Assembly: GCF_000768335.1 (NCBI RefSeq)
Contig: NZ_AVPT01000002.1
Location: 1-64,000, forward strand
DNA from: Lysobacter arseniciresistens ZS79
GTDB lineage: Bacteria > Pseudomonadota > Gammaproteobacteria > Xanthomonadales > Xanthomonadaceae
Length of the DNA: 64,000 bases
Reading direction: 5' to 3'
Shown: piece after piece, positions 46,957 through 61,783 of the stretch
How positions within the stretch are numbered: the first letter of the stretch is position 1
How the letters are laid out: each line of letters opens with the position of its first letter
Made by a program: the position numbers and the translations under genes
Notes under the pieces: generated by a model
Seen by the model: only the letters and a program-made list of their open reading frames with translations
The model's database searches: none
Told to the model about the DNA's origin: nothing

Positions 46957-47871
46957 GTGACCGCCTCCCCGGGCTCGACCCCCGCCCGCGCCGCCGCGCT
47001 GATGCTGGGCAGCACGGTGTTCTTCGCCTTCATGGTGATCGCCATCCGGCTGGCCTCGGAGAGCCTGCACACCTTCCAGGTGGCGTTCTTCCGCTGCTTC
47101 TTCGGCATGCTCGCCACCGCGCCGCTGCTCATCCGGCACGGCCCGGGCCTGCTGCGCACCAAGCACCTGCCGCGTTACGTGGTGCGTTGCCTGGTCGGCA
47201 CCGCGTCGATGCTCTGCGGCTTCTGGGCGATCGGCAACCTGCCGCTGGCGCAGGCGGTGTCGCTGTCGTACTCGACGCCGCTGTTCGTCACCATCGCCGC
47301 GGTGCTGTGGCTGGGCGAGCAGGTCCGCGCCCGGCGCTGGACCGCGGTGGTACTGGGTTTCATCGGCGTGCTGGTGATCGTGCGCCCGGGCACCGAGGGC
47401 TTCAGCGCCGGCACCCTGGTGGCGCTGTCGGCGGCGGTGCTCAGCGGGCTGGTGTCGATCCAGATCAAGCAGCTGTCGGCGCTGGAACCGGCCGACCGCA
47501 TCGTGATGTGGACCACCATCCTGTGGGTGCCGATGTCGCTGGTCCCCGCGCTGACGGTGTGGGAGTGGCCGCAGGGCATCGCGTGGCTGTGGGTGATCGC
47601 CGCCGGCGCGCTGGGCACCGCCGGCCACATGCTGTGGACCCGCGCGCTCAAGCTCGGCGAGGTCTCCGCGCTGACGCCGATCAGCTTCATGCAGTTGCCG
47701 ATCGTGGCGGTGCTGGCGTTCCTGCTGTTCGGCGAGGGCGTGGACCGATGGACGGTGCTGGGCGCCTCGATCATCTTCGGCGCCAACGCCTACATCGCAC
47801 ACCGCGAGGCGACGCTGTCCCGGCGCGCCGCCACCTCGGCACCATCCACCGGCGCCAAGCCGGGCGAGTAG
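46957..47871 (+). CDS. EamA/DMT-family membrane transporter (304 aa)
   Basis: GTG start just after murB. Ten hydrophobic helices in two EamA halves (MLGSTVFFAFMVIAIRLASE; VLGFIGVLVIVRPGTEGF between the halves; LGASIIFGANAYIAHRE at the end). Substrate unknown; such exporters often handle amino acids or nucleotide-derived metabolites. Confidence 0.85.
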   Translation: MTASPGSTPARAAALMLGSTVFFAFMVIAIRLASESLHTFQVAFFRCFFGMLATAPLLIRHGPGLLRTKHLPRYVVRCLVGTASMLCGFWAIGNLPLAQAVSLSYSTPLFVTIAAVLWLGEQVRARRWTAVVLGFIGVLVIVRPGTEGFSAGTLVALSAAVLSGLVSIQIKQLSALEPADRIVMWTTILWVPMSLVPALTVWEWPQGIAWLWVIAAGALGTAGHMLWTRALKLGEVSALTPISFMQLPIVAVLAFLLFGEGVDRWTVLGASIIFGANAYIAHREATLSRRAATSAPSTGAKPGE

Positions 47872-47878
47872 CCGGCGA

Positions 47879-47907
47879 AAAAGGACCCCGGCGCGTGGCC
47901 GGGGTCC
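47879..47907 (-). terminator. Terminator of the M4 protease gene
   Basis: GGACCCCGG (47883-47891) with CCGGGGTCC (47899-47907), followed by TTTTT on the minus strand. Confidence 0.75.
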
Positions 47908-47934
47908 GTGTCGCACTTGCTGTTGCGGTTCAAC

Positions 47935-50511
<2,577 letters not shown>

Positions 50512-51240
50512 TCAGCGATGCCAGGGCACGCTACGGAAGCGGAACACCGCGAAGTAGCTCGCCGCCGCCCACACGCTGGCGGCAGCCCAGCCCGCGAGGA
50601 TGTCGGACGGGTAATGCACGCCCAGGTACACCCGCGAGAAGCCGACCAGCACCACGAACGGCGCCACCAGCAGCAGCACCGGCCAGCGCCAGCGCGTGCG
50701 CCAGGCCAGCAGCACCAACACCCACGCCAGCGTCGCCGAGCCCATCGCGTGCCCGCTGGGGAAGCTGTAGGTGACCTCCGGCGCGATCGACTCCCATAGC
50801 GACGGCCGCTCCCGCGCGAACAGCAGCTTGGTGCCCACGTTCAACAGCGCCGAGCCGGCCAGCGCGATCGCGGCGAAGGTCGCCTCCGGCAGGCGTCGCC
50901 ACAACAGCAGCGCGACCACCAGCAGCACGTCGGCCGGCACCACGCCGTACAGGTAGCCGGCGTCGGTGACCGCCACCAGCCAGCGGTCCATGCCGGGGCC
51001 GGCCAGCGAGCGCGCCCACAGCAGCAATGGTTCGTCGAAGGCGAGCGGTTCGCTCTCGCGGATCTCGTCGGCCAGTTCGGCGAAGCCCCACATCGGCAGC
51101 AGCAGGCCGACGAACACCAGCAGCAGCCGGCCGCCGTGCCGTTGCCACACCTCGCGCAGCAGGCCGCGCTCCAGCCGCAGCGCCGCGGTCAGCGGCAGGC
51201 GGTGCAGGCCCTCGGGGTCAGGTCGCTCCGGCGGCACCAT
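50512..51240 (-). CDS. PAP2-family membrane phosphatase (242 aa)
   Basis: Phosphatase motifs: [24 protein letters not shown] and [17 protein letters not shown], in that order, within about six hydrophobic helices. Acts on lipid phosphates such as undecaprenyl pyrophosphate or phosphatidic acid. Substrate not determined. Overlaps the end of ispG. Confidence 0.9.
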   Translation of the reverse strand: MVPPERPDPEGLHRLPLTAALRLERGLLREVWQRHGGRLLLVFVGLLLPMWGFAELADEIRESEPLAFDEPLLLWARSLAGPGMDRWLVAVTDAGYLYGVVPADVLLVVALLLWRRLPEATFAAIALAGSALLNVGTKLLFARERPSLWESIAPEVTYSFPSGHAMGSATLAWVLVLLAWRTRWRWPVLLLVAPFVVLVGFSRVYLGVHYPSDILAGWAAASVWAAASYFAVFRFRSVPWHR

Positions 51241-52486
51241 AGTGGCGGTCGACGTAGGCGTCGATCAGGCCGACGAACTCCTCGGCGATGTGCTCGCCGC
51301 GCAGGGTCACGGTCTTTTCGCCGTCCTCGAACACCGGCGCCGATGGCGCCTCGCCGGTGCCCGGCAGCGAAATACCGATGTTGGCGTGGCGCGACTCGCC
51401 GGGGCCGTTGACCACGCAACCCATCACCGCCAGCGTGAGGTTCTCCGCGCCGGGGTGGGTCAGCTTCCACTCCGGCATCCTGGCCCGCACGTGCTCCTGC
51501 ACGGTCTTCGCCAGCTCCTGGAAGAACGTGCTGGTGGTGCGGCCGCAGCCCGGGCACGCGGTGACCAACGGCGTGAACGCGCGCAGGCCCATGGTCTGCA
51601 GCAGCTCCTGGGCGACGATGACCTCGTTGGTGCGCGGCTGGCCCGGCTCCGGGGTCAGCGAGATGCGGATGGTGTCGCCGATGCCTTCCTGCAGCAGCAC
51701 GCCAAGCGCTGCCGACGAGGCGACGATGCCCTTGCTGCCGATGCCGGCCTCGGTCAGGCCGAGGTGCAGCGCATAGTCGCCGCGCGCGGCGAGTTCGCGG
51801 TAGACCGCAATCAGCTCCTGCACCCCCGAGACCTTGGCGCTCAGCACGATGCGCTCGGCCGGCAGGCCGATCTCCACCGCACGGTCGGCCGAATCCAGCG
51901 CCGAGCGGATCAGCGCCTCGCGCAGCACCCGGCCGGCGTCCCACGGCTCGGCGCGGTTGGCGTTCTCGTCCATCAGCTGCTTGGCCAGCGCCTGGTCGAG
52001 CGAGCCCCAGTTGGCGCCGATCCGGACCGGCTTGCCGTGCTTGATCGCCAGTTCGATCAGGGTCGCGAACTGGCTGTCCTTCCTGCGGCCGAAACCGACG
52101 TTGCCGGGGTTGATCCGGTACTTGGCCAGCGCCTCGGCGGCGGCCGGCTCGTCGCTCAGCAGCTGGTGGCCGTTGTAGTGGAAGTCGCCAATCAGCGGCA
52201 CCTCGGCGCCCATCATCGCCAGCCGGTCGCGGATGCGCGGCACCGCGGCGGCGGCCTCGGCGGTATTGACGGTGATCCGCACCAGCTCCGACCCGGCGCG
52301 CCACAGCTCGGCGACCTGCCTGGCGGTCGAGGCGACGTCGGCGGTGTCGGTGTTGGTCATCGACTGCACCACCACCGGCGCGCTGCCGCCCACCTGCACG
52401 CCGCCGATGGTCACGGCGCGGGTGTGGCGCCGCGGTTGCGGGCCGAAAAGCGGGTGGGCGCAGGGGGGATTGGCGTCGGAATTCAT
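51218..52486 (-). CDS. ispG: 4-hydroxy-3-methylbut-2-enyl diphosphate synthase (422 aa)
   Basis: Barrel start [27 protein letters not shown] and 4Fe-4S ligands in [11 protein letters not shown] and [10 protein letters not shown]. Converts MEcPP to HMBPP in the MEP isoprenoid pathway. I chose the start MNSDANPP; an ATG three codons earlier is also possible. Confidence 0.95.
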   Translation of the reverse strand: MNSDANPPCAHPLFGPQPRRHTRAVTIGGVQVGGSAPVVVQSMTNTDTADVASTARQVAELWRAGSELVRITVNTAEAAAAVPRIRDRLAMMGAEVPLIGDFHYNGHQLLSDEPAAAEALAKYRINPGNVGFGRRKDSQFATLIELAIKHGKPVRIGANWGSLDQALAKQLMDENANRAEPWDAGRVLREALIRSALDSADRAVEIGLPAERIVLSAKVSGVQELIAVYRELAARGDYALHLGLTEAGIGSKGIVASSAALGVLLQEGIGDTIRISLTPEPGQPRTNEVIVAQELLQTMGLRAFTPLVTACPGCGRTTSTFFQELAKTVQEHVRARMPEWKLTHPGAENLTLAVMGCVVNGPGESRHANIGISLPGTGEAPSAPVFEDGEKTVTLRGEHIAEEFVGLIDAYVDRHYGAAGAT

Positions 52487-52563
52487 GCCGCGCATTGTAC
52501 TGCGGCCGCGTGACCCGCCCGGGACGCTGCGTTACGGTATCCGGCCGCCCCGCCGGCCCGGTC

Positions 52564-53904
52564 ATGCCCCTCGACGACCCCAACCACGTGCTCACCCCGA
52601 GCCAGCTCAACACGCTGGCGCGCGACCTGCTGGAGGGCGCGTTCCCGCTGGTGTGGATCGAGGCGGAACTGGGCAACGTCGCGCGGCCGGCGTCGGGCCA
52701 CCTGTATCTCACGCTGAAGGACGCCCGCGCGCAGGTCCGCGCGGCGATGTTCAAGCCCAGGAGCAGCTGGCTGAAGTTCGTCCCGCGCGAGGGCATGCGG
52801 GTGCTCGCCCGCGGCCGGCTGACCCTGTACGAGGCCCGCGGCGAGTACCAGATGGTGCTCGACCACATGGAGGAGGCCGGCGAAGGCGCGCTGCGGCGGG
52901 CATTCGAGGAGCTGAAGGCGAAGCTTCAGGCCGAGGGGCTGTTCGACGACGCCCGCAAGCGGCCGCTCCCGGCGTTCGCCGCGCGTATCGGCGTGATCAC
53001 CTCCCCGACCGGCGCCGCCGTGCGCGACGTGCTGAGCGTGCTGGCGCGGCGTTTCCCGCTGGTCGAGGCCGACGTGCTGCCGGTGCAGGTGCAGGGAGCG
53101 ACCGCGGCCGCGCAGATCTGCCGGATGCTGCAGCGCGCGGCCGACTCGGGCCGCTACGACGTGCTGGTGCTGGCCCGTGGCGGCGGCTCGCTGGAGGACC
53201 TGTGGGCGTTCAACGACGAGGCCCTCGCCCGCGCGGTCGCGGCCTCCCCGGTGCCGGTGGTGTCGGCGGTCGGCCACGAGACCGACTTCAGCCTCGCCGA
53301 CTTCGCCGCCGACCTGCGCGCGCCGACGCCGTCGGTCGCGGCGGAACTGCTGGTGCCGTCCCGCGACGACCTCGACCGCCGCCTGCGCGGACTCGACAAC
53401 CGCCTGCGGCAGTTGCAGGCGCAGCGGTTGCGCCAGGCCATCCAGCGCACCGACCGCGCCGCCCTGCGCCTCAATGCGCTGCGACCGCAGGCCCGCCTGG
53501 AACTGCTGTGCCGCCGCCAGGCCGAGGGCCTGCGCCGGCTCGCCGCGGCGTGGCAGAAGCGGTTGGATCACGAGCGCGCCCGCGTCCGCCATGCCGACGC
53601 GGTGCTGCGCGCGGCACATCCGCAGCGGCGCATCGCCCGCCTGCGCGAGCGGCTGGCCGCGCTGTCGCCGCGCCCGCAGGCCGCGATCGCCCGCCGGCTC
53701 GGCAACGAGGCGCTGCGGCTGCGCGGGCTGGCGCGTTCGCTGGAAGCGGTCAGCCCCTTGGCGACGGTCGCCCGTGGCTACGCGATCCTCCAGCACGACG
53801 ACGGCCGCGTGGTGCGCAGCGTGCTCGATGCCGCGCCCGGCGACGCGCTCGACGCGCGCCTGGCCGACGGCACGCTGCGCATGAAGGTCGAGCCCCACCG
53901 GTAG
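52564..53904 (+). CDS. xseA: Exodeoxyribonuclease VII large subunit (446 aa)
   Basis: N-terminal OB fold ([29 protein letters not shown]), catalytic region [19 protein letters not shown] and [31 protein letters not shown], then a long coiled-coil C-terminus. Degrades single-stranded DNA with XseB. Divergent from ispG. Confidence 0.95.
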   Translation: MPLDDPNHVLTPSQLNTLARDLLEGAFPLVWIEAELGNVARPASGHLYLTLKDARAQVRAAMFKPRSSWLKFVPREGMRVLARGRLTLYEARGEYQMVLDHMEEAGEGALRRAFEELKAKLQAEGLFDDARKRPLPAFAARIGVITSPTGAAVRDVLSVLARRFPLVEADVLPVQVQGATAAAQICRMLQRAADSGRYDVLVLARGGGSLEDLWAFNDEALARAVAASPVPVVSAVGHETDFSLADFAADLRAPTPSVAAELLVPSRDDLDRRLRGLDNRLRQLQAQRLRQAIQRTDRAALRLNALRPQARLELLCRRQAEGLRRLAAAWQKRLDHERARVRHADAVLRAAHPQRRIARLRERLAALSPRPQAAIARRLGNEALRLRGLARSLEAVSPLATVARGYAILQHDDGRVVRSVLDAAPGDALDARLADGTLRMKVEPHR

Positions 53905-53970
53905 CCTCGTCGCCTTGCGCTAACGCGGCCCCGTCCACAGTGCGCAATCCACTCGCACGATGGAGGCAGC

Positions 53971-55638
<1,668 letters not shown>

Positions 55639-55668
55639 GCAACGCACCCTCACGGACGGGAGATACCC

Positions 55669-57105
55669 ATGCCCAGCCTGAAAAAGACCTACCCCCACTA
55701 CGTCGCCAACAGGCCGCTGACGCCCAACAGCGACCTGGAAGTGTTCGACAAATACACCGGCAAGCGCGCCACCCGGGTGCCGCTGGCCGACGCCGCGACC
55801 GTGCGCAAGGCGATCAGGGCCGCGTTCGACGCGCGCGAGGCGATGGCGAAGTTCCCGCCCTACGCTAGACGGATGGTGCTGGAACACTGCGTGGAGCGCT
55901 TCGAGAAGCGCCGCGAGGAGCTCGCCTTCGCCCTGTGCATCGAGGCCGGCAAGCCGATCGCGGATGCACGTGGAGAGGTATCGCGGCTGATCGACACCTT
56001 CCGCATCGCCGCCGGCGAAGCCACCCGCATCGACGGCGAGGTGCTGGAGCTGGAGATCGGCGAGCGCACCGCCGGCTACCGCGGCATGACCAGGCGCGTG
56101 CCGGTCGGCGTGTGCAGCTTCATCACGCCGTTCAACTTCCCGCTCAACCTGGTCGCGCACAAGGTCGCGCCGGCGATCGCGGCGGGCTGCCCGTTCGTGC
56201 TCAAGCCGGCGACCAAGACGCCGGTCGGCGCGCTGATCATCGGCGAGGTGCTGGCCGAGACCGACCTGCCCAAGGGCGCGTTCTCGGTGATCGCCTGCAC
56301 CGACGAGGACGCCGCACCGCTGGTCGAGGACGAGCGCATCGCGCTGTTGAGCTTCACCGGCGGCCCGGTCGGCTGGAAGCTCAAGGCCAACGCCGGGCGC
56401 AAGAAGGTGGTGCTGGAGCTGGGCGGCAACGCCGCGTGCATCGTCGACGCCGACCCCGGCCGGCCGCTGGATTTCGTGGTCGACCGGCTGGTCTCGGGTG
56501 CCTACTACCAGTCGGGGCAGAGCTGCATCAGCGTGCAGCGCATCATCGTCCACCGCGACCGCTACGACGAGCTGCGCCGCAGGCTGCGCGCCGCGACCGG
56601 CAAGCTGAAGATGGGGGACCCGCGCGACGATGAAGTATTCGTCGGGCCGATGATCGACGAGGCCTCGGCGCAGCGCGTCGAGGACTGGATCGCCGCCGCG
56701 CGCAAGGGCGGCGCGAAGAAGCTCGCGGGCGGGCCACGCGAGGGCAACATGCTGCCGGCGTGGCTGCTGGAGAACGTGCCGCGCGACAGCGACCTGTACC
56801 GCAGGGAGGTGTTCGGCCCGGTCGCGTTCCTCGAACCGTTCGACGGCTTCGACCAGGCACTGGCGATGGCCAATGACAGCGACTTCGGCCTGCAGGCCGG
56901 CGTGTTCACCGCCAGCCTCGACCACGCGATGCGCGCCTGGGATCGGCTGGAGGTCGGCGGCGTGGTGGTCGGCGACATCCCGAGCTTCCGCGTCGACAAC
57001 ATGCCCTACGGCGGGGTGAAGGGGTCGGGTCTGGGCCGCGAGGGCGTGCGTTATGCGATCGCCGACATGACCGAGCCGCGGCTGCTGGTGATCCGCGGCG
57101 GGTGA
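55669..57105 (+). CDS. NAD(P)-dependent aldehyde dehydrogenase (478 aa)
   Basis: ALDH motifs: TPFNFPLNLVAHKVAPAIAAG, SFTGGPVGWKLK, ELGGNAACIV (Glu) and SGQSCISVQRI (catalytic Cys). Ends NMPYGGVKGSGLGREGVRYA. Resembles lactaldehyde/glyceraldehyde or phosphonoacetaldehyde dehydrogenases. 30 bp behind the acetolactate synthase-like gene, likely the same operon. Confidence 0.85.
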   Translation: MPSLKKTYPHYVANRPLTPNSDLEVFDKYTGKRATRVPLADAATVRKAIRAAFDAREAMAKFPPYARRMVLEHCVERFEKRREELAFALCIEAGKPIADARGEVSRLIDTFRIAAGEATRIDGEVLELEIGERTAGYRGMTRRVPVGVCSFITPFNFPLNLVAHKVAPAIAAGCPFVLKPATKTPVGALIIGEVLAETDLPKGAFSVIACTDEDAAPLVEDERIALLSFTGGPVGWKLKANAGRKKVVLELGGNAACIVDADPGRPLDFVVDRLVSGAYYQSGQSCISVQRIIVHRDRYDELRRRLRAATGKLKMGDPRDDEVFVGPMIDEASAQRVEDWIAAARKGGAKKLAGGPREGNMLPAWLLENVPRDSDLYRREVFGPVAFLEPFDGFDQALAMANDSDFGLQAGVFTASLDHAMRAWDRLEVGGVVVGDIPSFRVDNMPYGGVKGSGLGREGVRYAIADMTEPRLLVIRGG

Positions 57106-57165
57106 CGGCAACCCCGTTTTCCGGCCGTGTCCGTTTGCCTCCATGCACGGACCCCGGAGACCGAC

Positions 57166-58920
57166 ATGCGCCACACCGCCAGCCAGACCCGCAGCACCCA
57201 CGCCATCCGCCGCCCCGCCACCCACACACTGGCCGCCGGCCTGCTCGCGGCGCTCGTCGCGGGCTGCAGCACCACCCACGAGTCTCCGGTCGCCGAGGAG
57301 GCCGGCCCCTTCGCGCAGGCCTACCGCGGCGCACCGTCGCCGGACGCCGCACGCCGTGCAGCGCCACCGGCCCCACCGGCGCCGGCACCGACCGCAGCAC
57401 TGCGGATGGTCGCGCCGTCGGGCGCCATGCCGTTCCCGCCGCCCGCGGCACCCCCAGCCAACACCGAGAACTACGCCGACATCGACGACAACCCGGTCCA
57501 CCGCACGTCCGCGCAGCCGGTCTCCACCTTCTCGGTCGACGTCGACACCGGCAGCTACAGCAACGTGCGCCGGATGCTGCTCGACGGCGTGCGCCCGCCG
57601 GCCGACGCGGTGCGCGCCGAGGAGTTCATCAACTACTTCGACTACGGCCACCCCGCGCCGGTGAGCCGGGACGCCCCCTTCCGCGTCAGCACCGAACTGG
57701 CGCCGGCGCCGTGGAATGCAAAGCGGCAGCTGCTGATGATCGGCATCAAGGGCTACGACATTCCGCGCGAGCAGCTGCCGCCAGCCAACCTCGTGCTGCT
57801 GGTCGACACCTCCGGCTCGATGCAGTCGGCCGACAAGCTGCCGCTGCTCAAACGCGCGTTCGGCATGCTGGTGCGCCAGCTGCGACCGCAGGACACGCTG
57901 TCGATCGTTGCCTACGCCGGGTCGGCCGGGCTGGTACTGCCGCCCACCGCCGGCGACCGCCAGGGCGAGATCCTCGCCGCGCTGTCGCGGCTGCAGGCCG
58001 GCGGCAGCACCAACGGCGGCGAGGGCATCGCGCTGGCCTACGACCTTGCTCGGCAGTCCTTCGTGGAGGGTGGCAGCAACCGCGTGCTGCTGGCGACCGA
58101 CGGCGACTTCAACGTCGGCACGGTCGACCAGGGCGCGCTGGAGACGCTGGTCGCCGACCAGCGCGCCAGCGGCATCGCGCTGACCACGCTCGGCTTCGGC
58201 ACCGGCAACTACAACGACGCGCTGGCCGAGCGGCTGGCCGACCTCGGCAACGGCAACCACGCCTACATCGACAGCGCCCTGGAGGCCCGGCGGGTGCTGG
58301 TCGAGGCGATGGGCTCGACCCTGGCGACGATCGCCAGCGATGTGAAGGTGCAGGTCGAGTTCAACCCCGCGGTGGTCGCCGAGTACCGCCTGGTCGGCTA
58401 CGAGAACCGGTTGCTGCGCAACGAGGACTTCGCCAACGACAAGGTCGATGCCGGCGAGATCGGTGCCGGCCACGAGGTCACCGCGCTGTACGAGATCACC
58501 CCGGTCGGCTCCGGCGCGGCACGGCTGCCGGAACTGCGCTACGGCGACAAGGCCGCGCGCACCGAGGCAGGCACCCACGAAGTCGCCCACGTCCGGCTGC
58601 GCTACAAACAACCCGGCGCCACCGACAGCCGCCTGCTGGAAACGCCGGTGCTGCGCAGCCAGCTGCGCGAAGCGCCAAGCGACGGCCTGCGTTTCGCCGC
58701 CGCGGTCGCCGGCTTTGCCGACCTGTTGCGGGGTGGCAGCCGCACCGACGGCTGGGGCTGGGACGGCGTGCTGGCCAGCGCGCGCGATGCGCGGGGTGGC
58801 GCGGCGCCGGGGCTGCGCGCGGAGTTCGTCGAACTGGTGGAGCTCGCGCGGCCGCTGGTGGAGGTTGCCGCGCCGGCGAGCGGTAGGGACGAGGCCACCG
58901 CGGCTGCCGCCGGCGGCTGA
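57166..58920 (+). CDS. VWA-domain lipoprotein, YfbK-like (584 aa)
   Basis: Start MRHTASQTRS, 6 nt after GGAG. Lipobox LVAGC near residue 30 places it as an outer- or inner-membrane lipoprotein. A Pro-rich linker is followed by the conserved N-terminal block (PVSTFSVDVDTGSYSNVRRMLLDG) and a VWA domain with an intact MIDAS (LLVDTSGSMQSADKL; STNGGEGI; TDGDFNVG). The C-terminal domain matches YfbK family proteins (VRLRYKQPG). Ligand unknown. Confidence 0.87.
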   Translation: MRHTASQTRSTHAIRRPATHTLAAGLLAALVAGCSTTHESPVAEEAGPFAQAYRGAPSPDAARRAAPPAPPAPAPTAALRMVAPSGAMPFPPPAAPPANTENYADIDDNPVHRTSAQPVSTFSVDVDTGSYSNVRRMLLDGVRPPADAVRAEEFINYFDYGHPAPVSRDAPFRVSTELAPAPWNAKRQLLMIGIKGYDIPREQLPPANLVLLVDTSGSMQSADKLPLLKRAFGMLVRQLRPQDTLSIVAYAGSAGLVLPPTAGDRQGEILAALSRLQAGGSTNGGEGIALAYDLARQSFVEGGSNRVLLATDGDFNVGTVDQGALETLVADQRASGIALTTLGFGTGNYNDALAERLADLGNGNHAYIDSALEARRVLVEAMGSTLATIASDVKVQVEFNPAVVAEYRLVGYENRLLRNEDFANDKVDAGEIGAGHEVTALYEITPVGSGAARLPELRYGDKAARTEAGTHEVAHVRLRYKQPGATDSRLLETPVLRSQLREAPSDGLRFAAAVAGFADLLRGGSRTDGWGWDGVLASARDARGGAAPGLRAEFVELVELARPLVEVAAPASGRDEATAAAAGG

Positions 58921-58923
58921 CCC

Positions 58924-61575
58924 TCAGCCGGCCGGGTCGTCCACGGCCGTCCCGCGCATCCGGCCCGCGGGACGGCCCAGCAGGTAGCCCTGCCCGTGCT
59001 CGCAGCCGAGGTCGGACAGCACCGCGAGCTGCTGTTCGGTCTCGATGCCCTCGCCGATGGTGTGGATGCCGAGCGTGCCGGCCAGCGCCTGGATCGCGCG
59101 GACCACGGCGACGCTCTCGTTCTCGGTGCCGCTGGACAGGCCGGCGACGAAGCTGCGGTCGATCTTCAGGCACTCGATCGGGAACCGGTGCAGGTACGAC
59201 AGCGCCGAGTAGCCGGTGCCGAAGTCGTCCAGCTGCGCCAGCACGCCGTGGTTGCGCAGCGTGCGCAGCGTATGGAGCGCACGCGAGACGTCGTCCAGCA
59301 GCGCGACCTCGGTGATCTCGATGCGCAGCCGGCGCGGGTCGGCGCCGGCACTGTCGATCATGCGCATCAGCCGGTCGGCGAAGTCGACCGTGCGGAAGTG
59401 GCGCGGCGAGACGTTGACCGAGATGTAGCCCTCGCCGCCACGCGCCAGCTGCGCGATCACCTGGCCGTACATCAGCCAGTCGACCTCCTCGATCAGGCCG
59501 TTGTCCTCGCCCAGGCCGATGAAGTCGCCCGGCAGCAGCAGGCCGCGGGTCGGGTGGCGCCAGCGCAGCAGGGCCTCGTGGCCGATCACCGCGCGGTCTG
59601 CCAGGCGCACGATCGGCTGGTAGTGGGCGATGAAGTTGTCACCGTTGATGGCGCGGCGCAGGTCGGCCTCCAGGTCGAGGATCCGCATCGCCTGCTCGCG
59701 CATGTCCTCGTCGAACACCGCCCAGCGGTCGCGGCCGGCGGCCTTGGCGCGGTACATCGCGGCGTCGGCGTCGCGCAACAGCTCGGCGCCGCTGTCGTAG
59801 CGCGGGTGCCACAGTGCGATGCCGAGGCTGGCCGACGGGAACACCTCGCGCCCGGCGATCCAGCACGGCTGGCCGAGCGCCTGCAGCAGCCGCTGCGCCA
59901 GCCCCTCCGCGACGTGCACTCCGTCGATGCGCTCCAGCAGGATCGCGAACTCGTCGCCGCCCAGCCGCGCCACGGTATCGCCGGCACGCGCGGTCGCGAC
60001 GATCCGCCGCCCGGCCTCCACCAGCAGCTCGTCGCCGGCGGAATGGCCGACGCTGTCGTTGATCAGCTTGAACCGGTCCAGGTCGAGGAACAGCACCGCG
60101 AACGTCGGCGGCCGTTCGCCGAGGTCGCGGTGGTTCCAGTCGCCACGGGCGCGGGTGATCGCCGCGGCCAGCCGGTCCAGCAACTGGTGGCGGTTGGGCA
60201 GCCCGGTCAGCGCGTCGTGCCGCGCCTGGTGGGTCAGCTGCTGCTCGGCGCGCACGCGTTCGCCGATCTGTTCCATCAGCTCGGCATTGGCCATCGCCAG
60301 TTCGCGGGTGCGTGCCTCCACGCGTTGCTCGAGCTCGGCATGCGCGGCGACCAGCCGGTCCTGGCCCTGCTTGCGCGCCAGGCCGATGCTGATGTGGTGG
60401 GCGACGAAGGTCAGCAGGTCCTGGTCGCGCGGGGTGAAGGTGATCGCCGCCGAGTAGCTCTGCACCGCGATCACGCCGACCACCGCGTCGTCGCGGTACA
60501 GCGGCACGCCGAGCCAGCACTGCGACAGCGAACCGTGGCTGCGCAGCTGGCCCTGCGCCTCCAGCTGCGCGATCAGGTGGCGGTCGGCCAGCAGCGCGGT
60601 GCCGGTGTGGATCACGTACTCGGTCATGCCGCCGCCGAGCCGGCGGCTGACGCGAGCGAAATCGCGCTCGTCGATCGAGTACGGGAATTCCAGCCGCTCG
60701 CCGTCGTCGGACAGCAGCGCGATGTAGAAGTTGCGCGCGTACAGCAGCTCGCCGACCACGTCGTGGACCTGCGCGTAGAAGCGCTCCAGCGTGTCGGAGG
60801 TGATCGACAGCTCGGCGATGCGGAACAGTGCGCGCTGCAGCCGCTCGGCCCGCTGCCGCTCGACGATCTCGGCCTGCAGGTCGCGGTTGCTCAGCTGCAG
60901 GGCGTGGGTGCGCTCGCGGACGCGGCGCTCGAGCTCCTCGCGGGCCTGGTGGCGGTCCAGCGCGGTCAGGATGTGCTGGGCGACGAAGACCAGCAGCGCC
61001 CGCTCCTCGTCGCCGTAGCTGTGGGGCCGGTCGTAGCTCTGCACCACGATCGCGCCGCAGACCTGGCCGTCGCGGCGCATCGGCACGCCCAGCCAGTCCT
61101 GGCTGTCGGGGCCGTGGGCCTCGTCATAACCGACCCCCAGCTGCGCGCGCACCTCGTCGGACGACCCGCGCACCGGCTCGCCGTGGTGCAGCAGCGCCCG
61201 GGTCAGGCTGGTGGACATCTCCGAGCCGAGGATCTCGCGCTCCGGATCGGCCTTGAAGGTGTCGATCCGGTCGGCGAAATAAAGGAAGCGCAGACTGTCG
61301 CGGGCCGCGTCGAACAGCACGATGTAGAAGTTCTCGGCGTACATCAGGCCGCCGACGACGCCGTGGATGCGGGCAAGCATGTCCGCCATTTCCAGGTCGG
61401 AACCGGCCAGGTCGGCAATCTCGTACAGCGCCTGCTGCAGGCGCTCGGACTTTTCCAGCGACTCGACCCGCGCCCGCGCGCGCCGCAGCTCGTCGGCCAG
61501 CGCGCCGCGGCCGGACGCATCGTCCGGCGGGCCCGCCCCGTCCGCGCTGGTGTCTTGTCCGCCGGTTTCCTGCAC
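58924..61575 (-). CDS. GAF-GAF-GGDEF-EAL cyclic-di-GMP protein (883 aa)
   Basis: N-terminal coiled coil (about 30-55), two GAF-like sensor domains (about 60-205 and 240-400), coiled coil, GGDEF domain with intact RLGGDEFAI and a preceding RAGD inhibitory-site motif, and EAL domain with HEALLRWRHP, ITEVALLDD and DDFGTGYSALSYL. Both active sites look intact, so it could make or break c-di-GMP depending on signal. Confidence 0.92.
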   Translation of the reverse strand: MQETGGQDTSADGAGPPDDASGRGALADELRRARARVESLEKSERLQQALYEIADLAGSDLEMADMLARIHGVVGGLMYAENFYIVLFDAARDSLRFLYFADRIDTFKADPEREILGSEMSTSLTRALLHHGEPVRGSSDEVRAQLGVGYDEAHGPDSQDWLGVPMRRDGQVCGAIVVQSYDRPHSYGDEERALLVFVAQHILTALDRHQAREELERRVRERTHALQLSNRDLQAEIVERQRAERLQRALFRIAELSITSDTLERFYAQVHDVVGELLYARNFYIALLSDDGERLEFPYSIDERDFARVSRRLGGGMTEYVIHTGTALLADRHLIAQLEAQGQLRSHGSLSQCWLGVPLYRDDAVVGVIAVQSYSAAITFTPRDQDLLTFVAHHISIGLARKQGQDRLVAAHAELEQRVEARTRELAMANAELMEQIGERVRAEQQLTHQARHDALTGLPNRHQLLDRLAAAITRARGDWNHRDLGERPPTFAVLFLDLDRFKLINDSVGHSAGDELLVEAGRRIVATARAGDTVARLGGDEFAILLERIDGVHVAEGLAQRLLQALGQPCWIAGREVFPSASLGIALWHPRYDSGAELLRDADAAMYRAKAAGRDRWAVFDEDMREQAMRILDLEADLRRAINGDNFIAHYQPIVRLADRAVIGHEALLRWRHPTRGLLLPGDFIGLGEDNGLIEEVDWLMYGQVIAQLARGGEGYISVNVSPRHFRTVDFADRLMRMIDSAGADPRRLRIEITEVALLDDVSRALHTLRTLRNHGVLAQLDDFGTGYSALSYLHRFPIECLKIDRSFVAGLSSGTENESVAVVRAIQALAGTLGIHTIGEGIETEQQLAVLSDLGCEHGQGYLLGRPAGRMRGTAVDDPAG

Positions 61576-61783
61576 CGTCTACCGCCCCCTGTACCACTGC
61601 AGCATAGCCGCCAGCGGCAGGCCGTGCGCGGGCCGCGGCGTGATGCCCGCGCCACAACCCCGTTGCCCGTCCCCGGACGTTGGTCCGTACATGGAAGCCA
61701 CCTTCGGCGCGATGCGTTCGCGACGCCCCGCACCATGCCGCAGCGGCTTTGCCGCGGCAACGGCAGGCCGTACCCTGCACGCC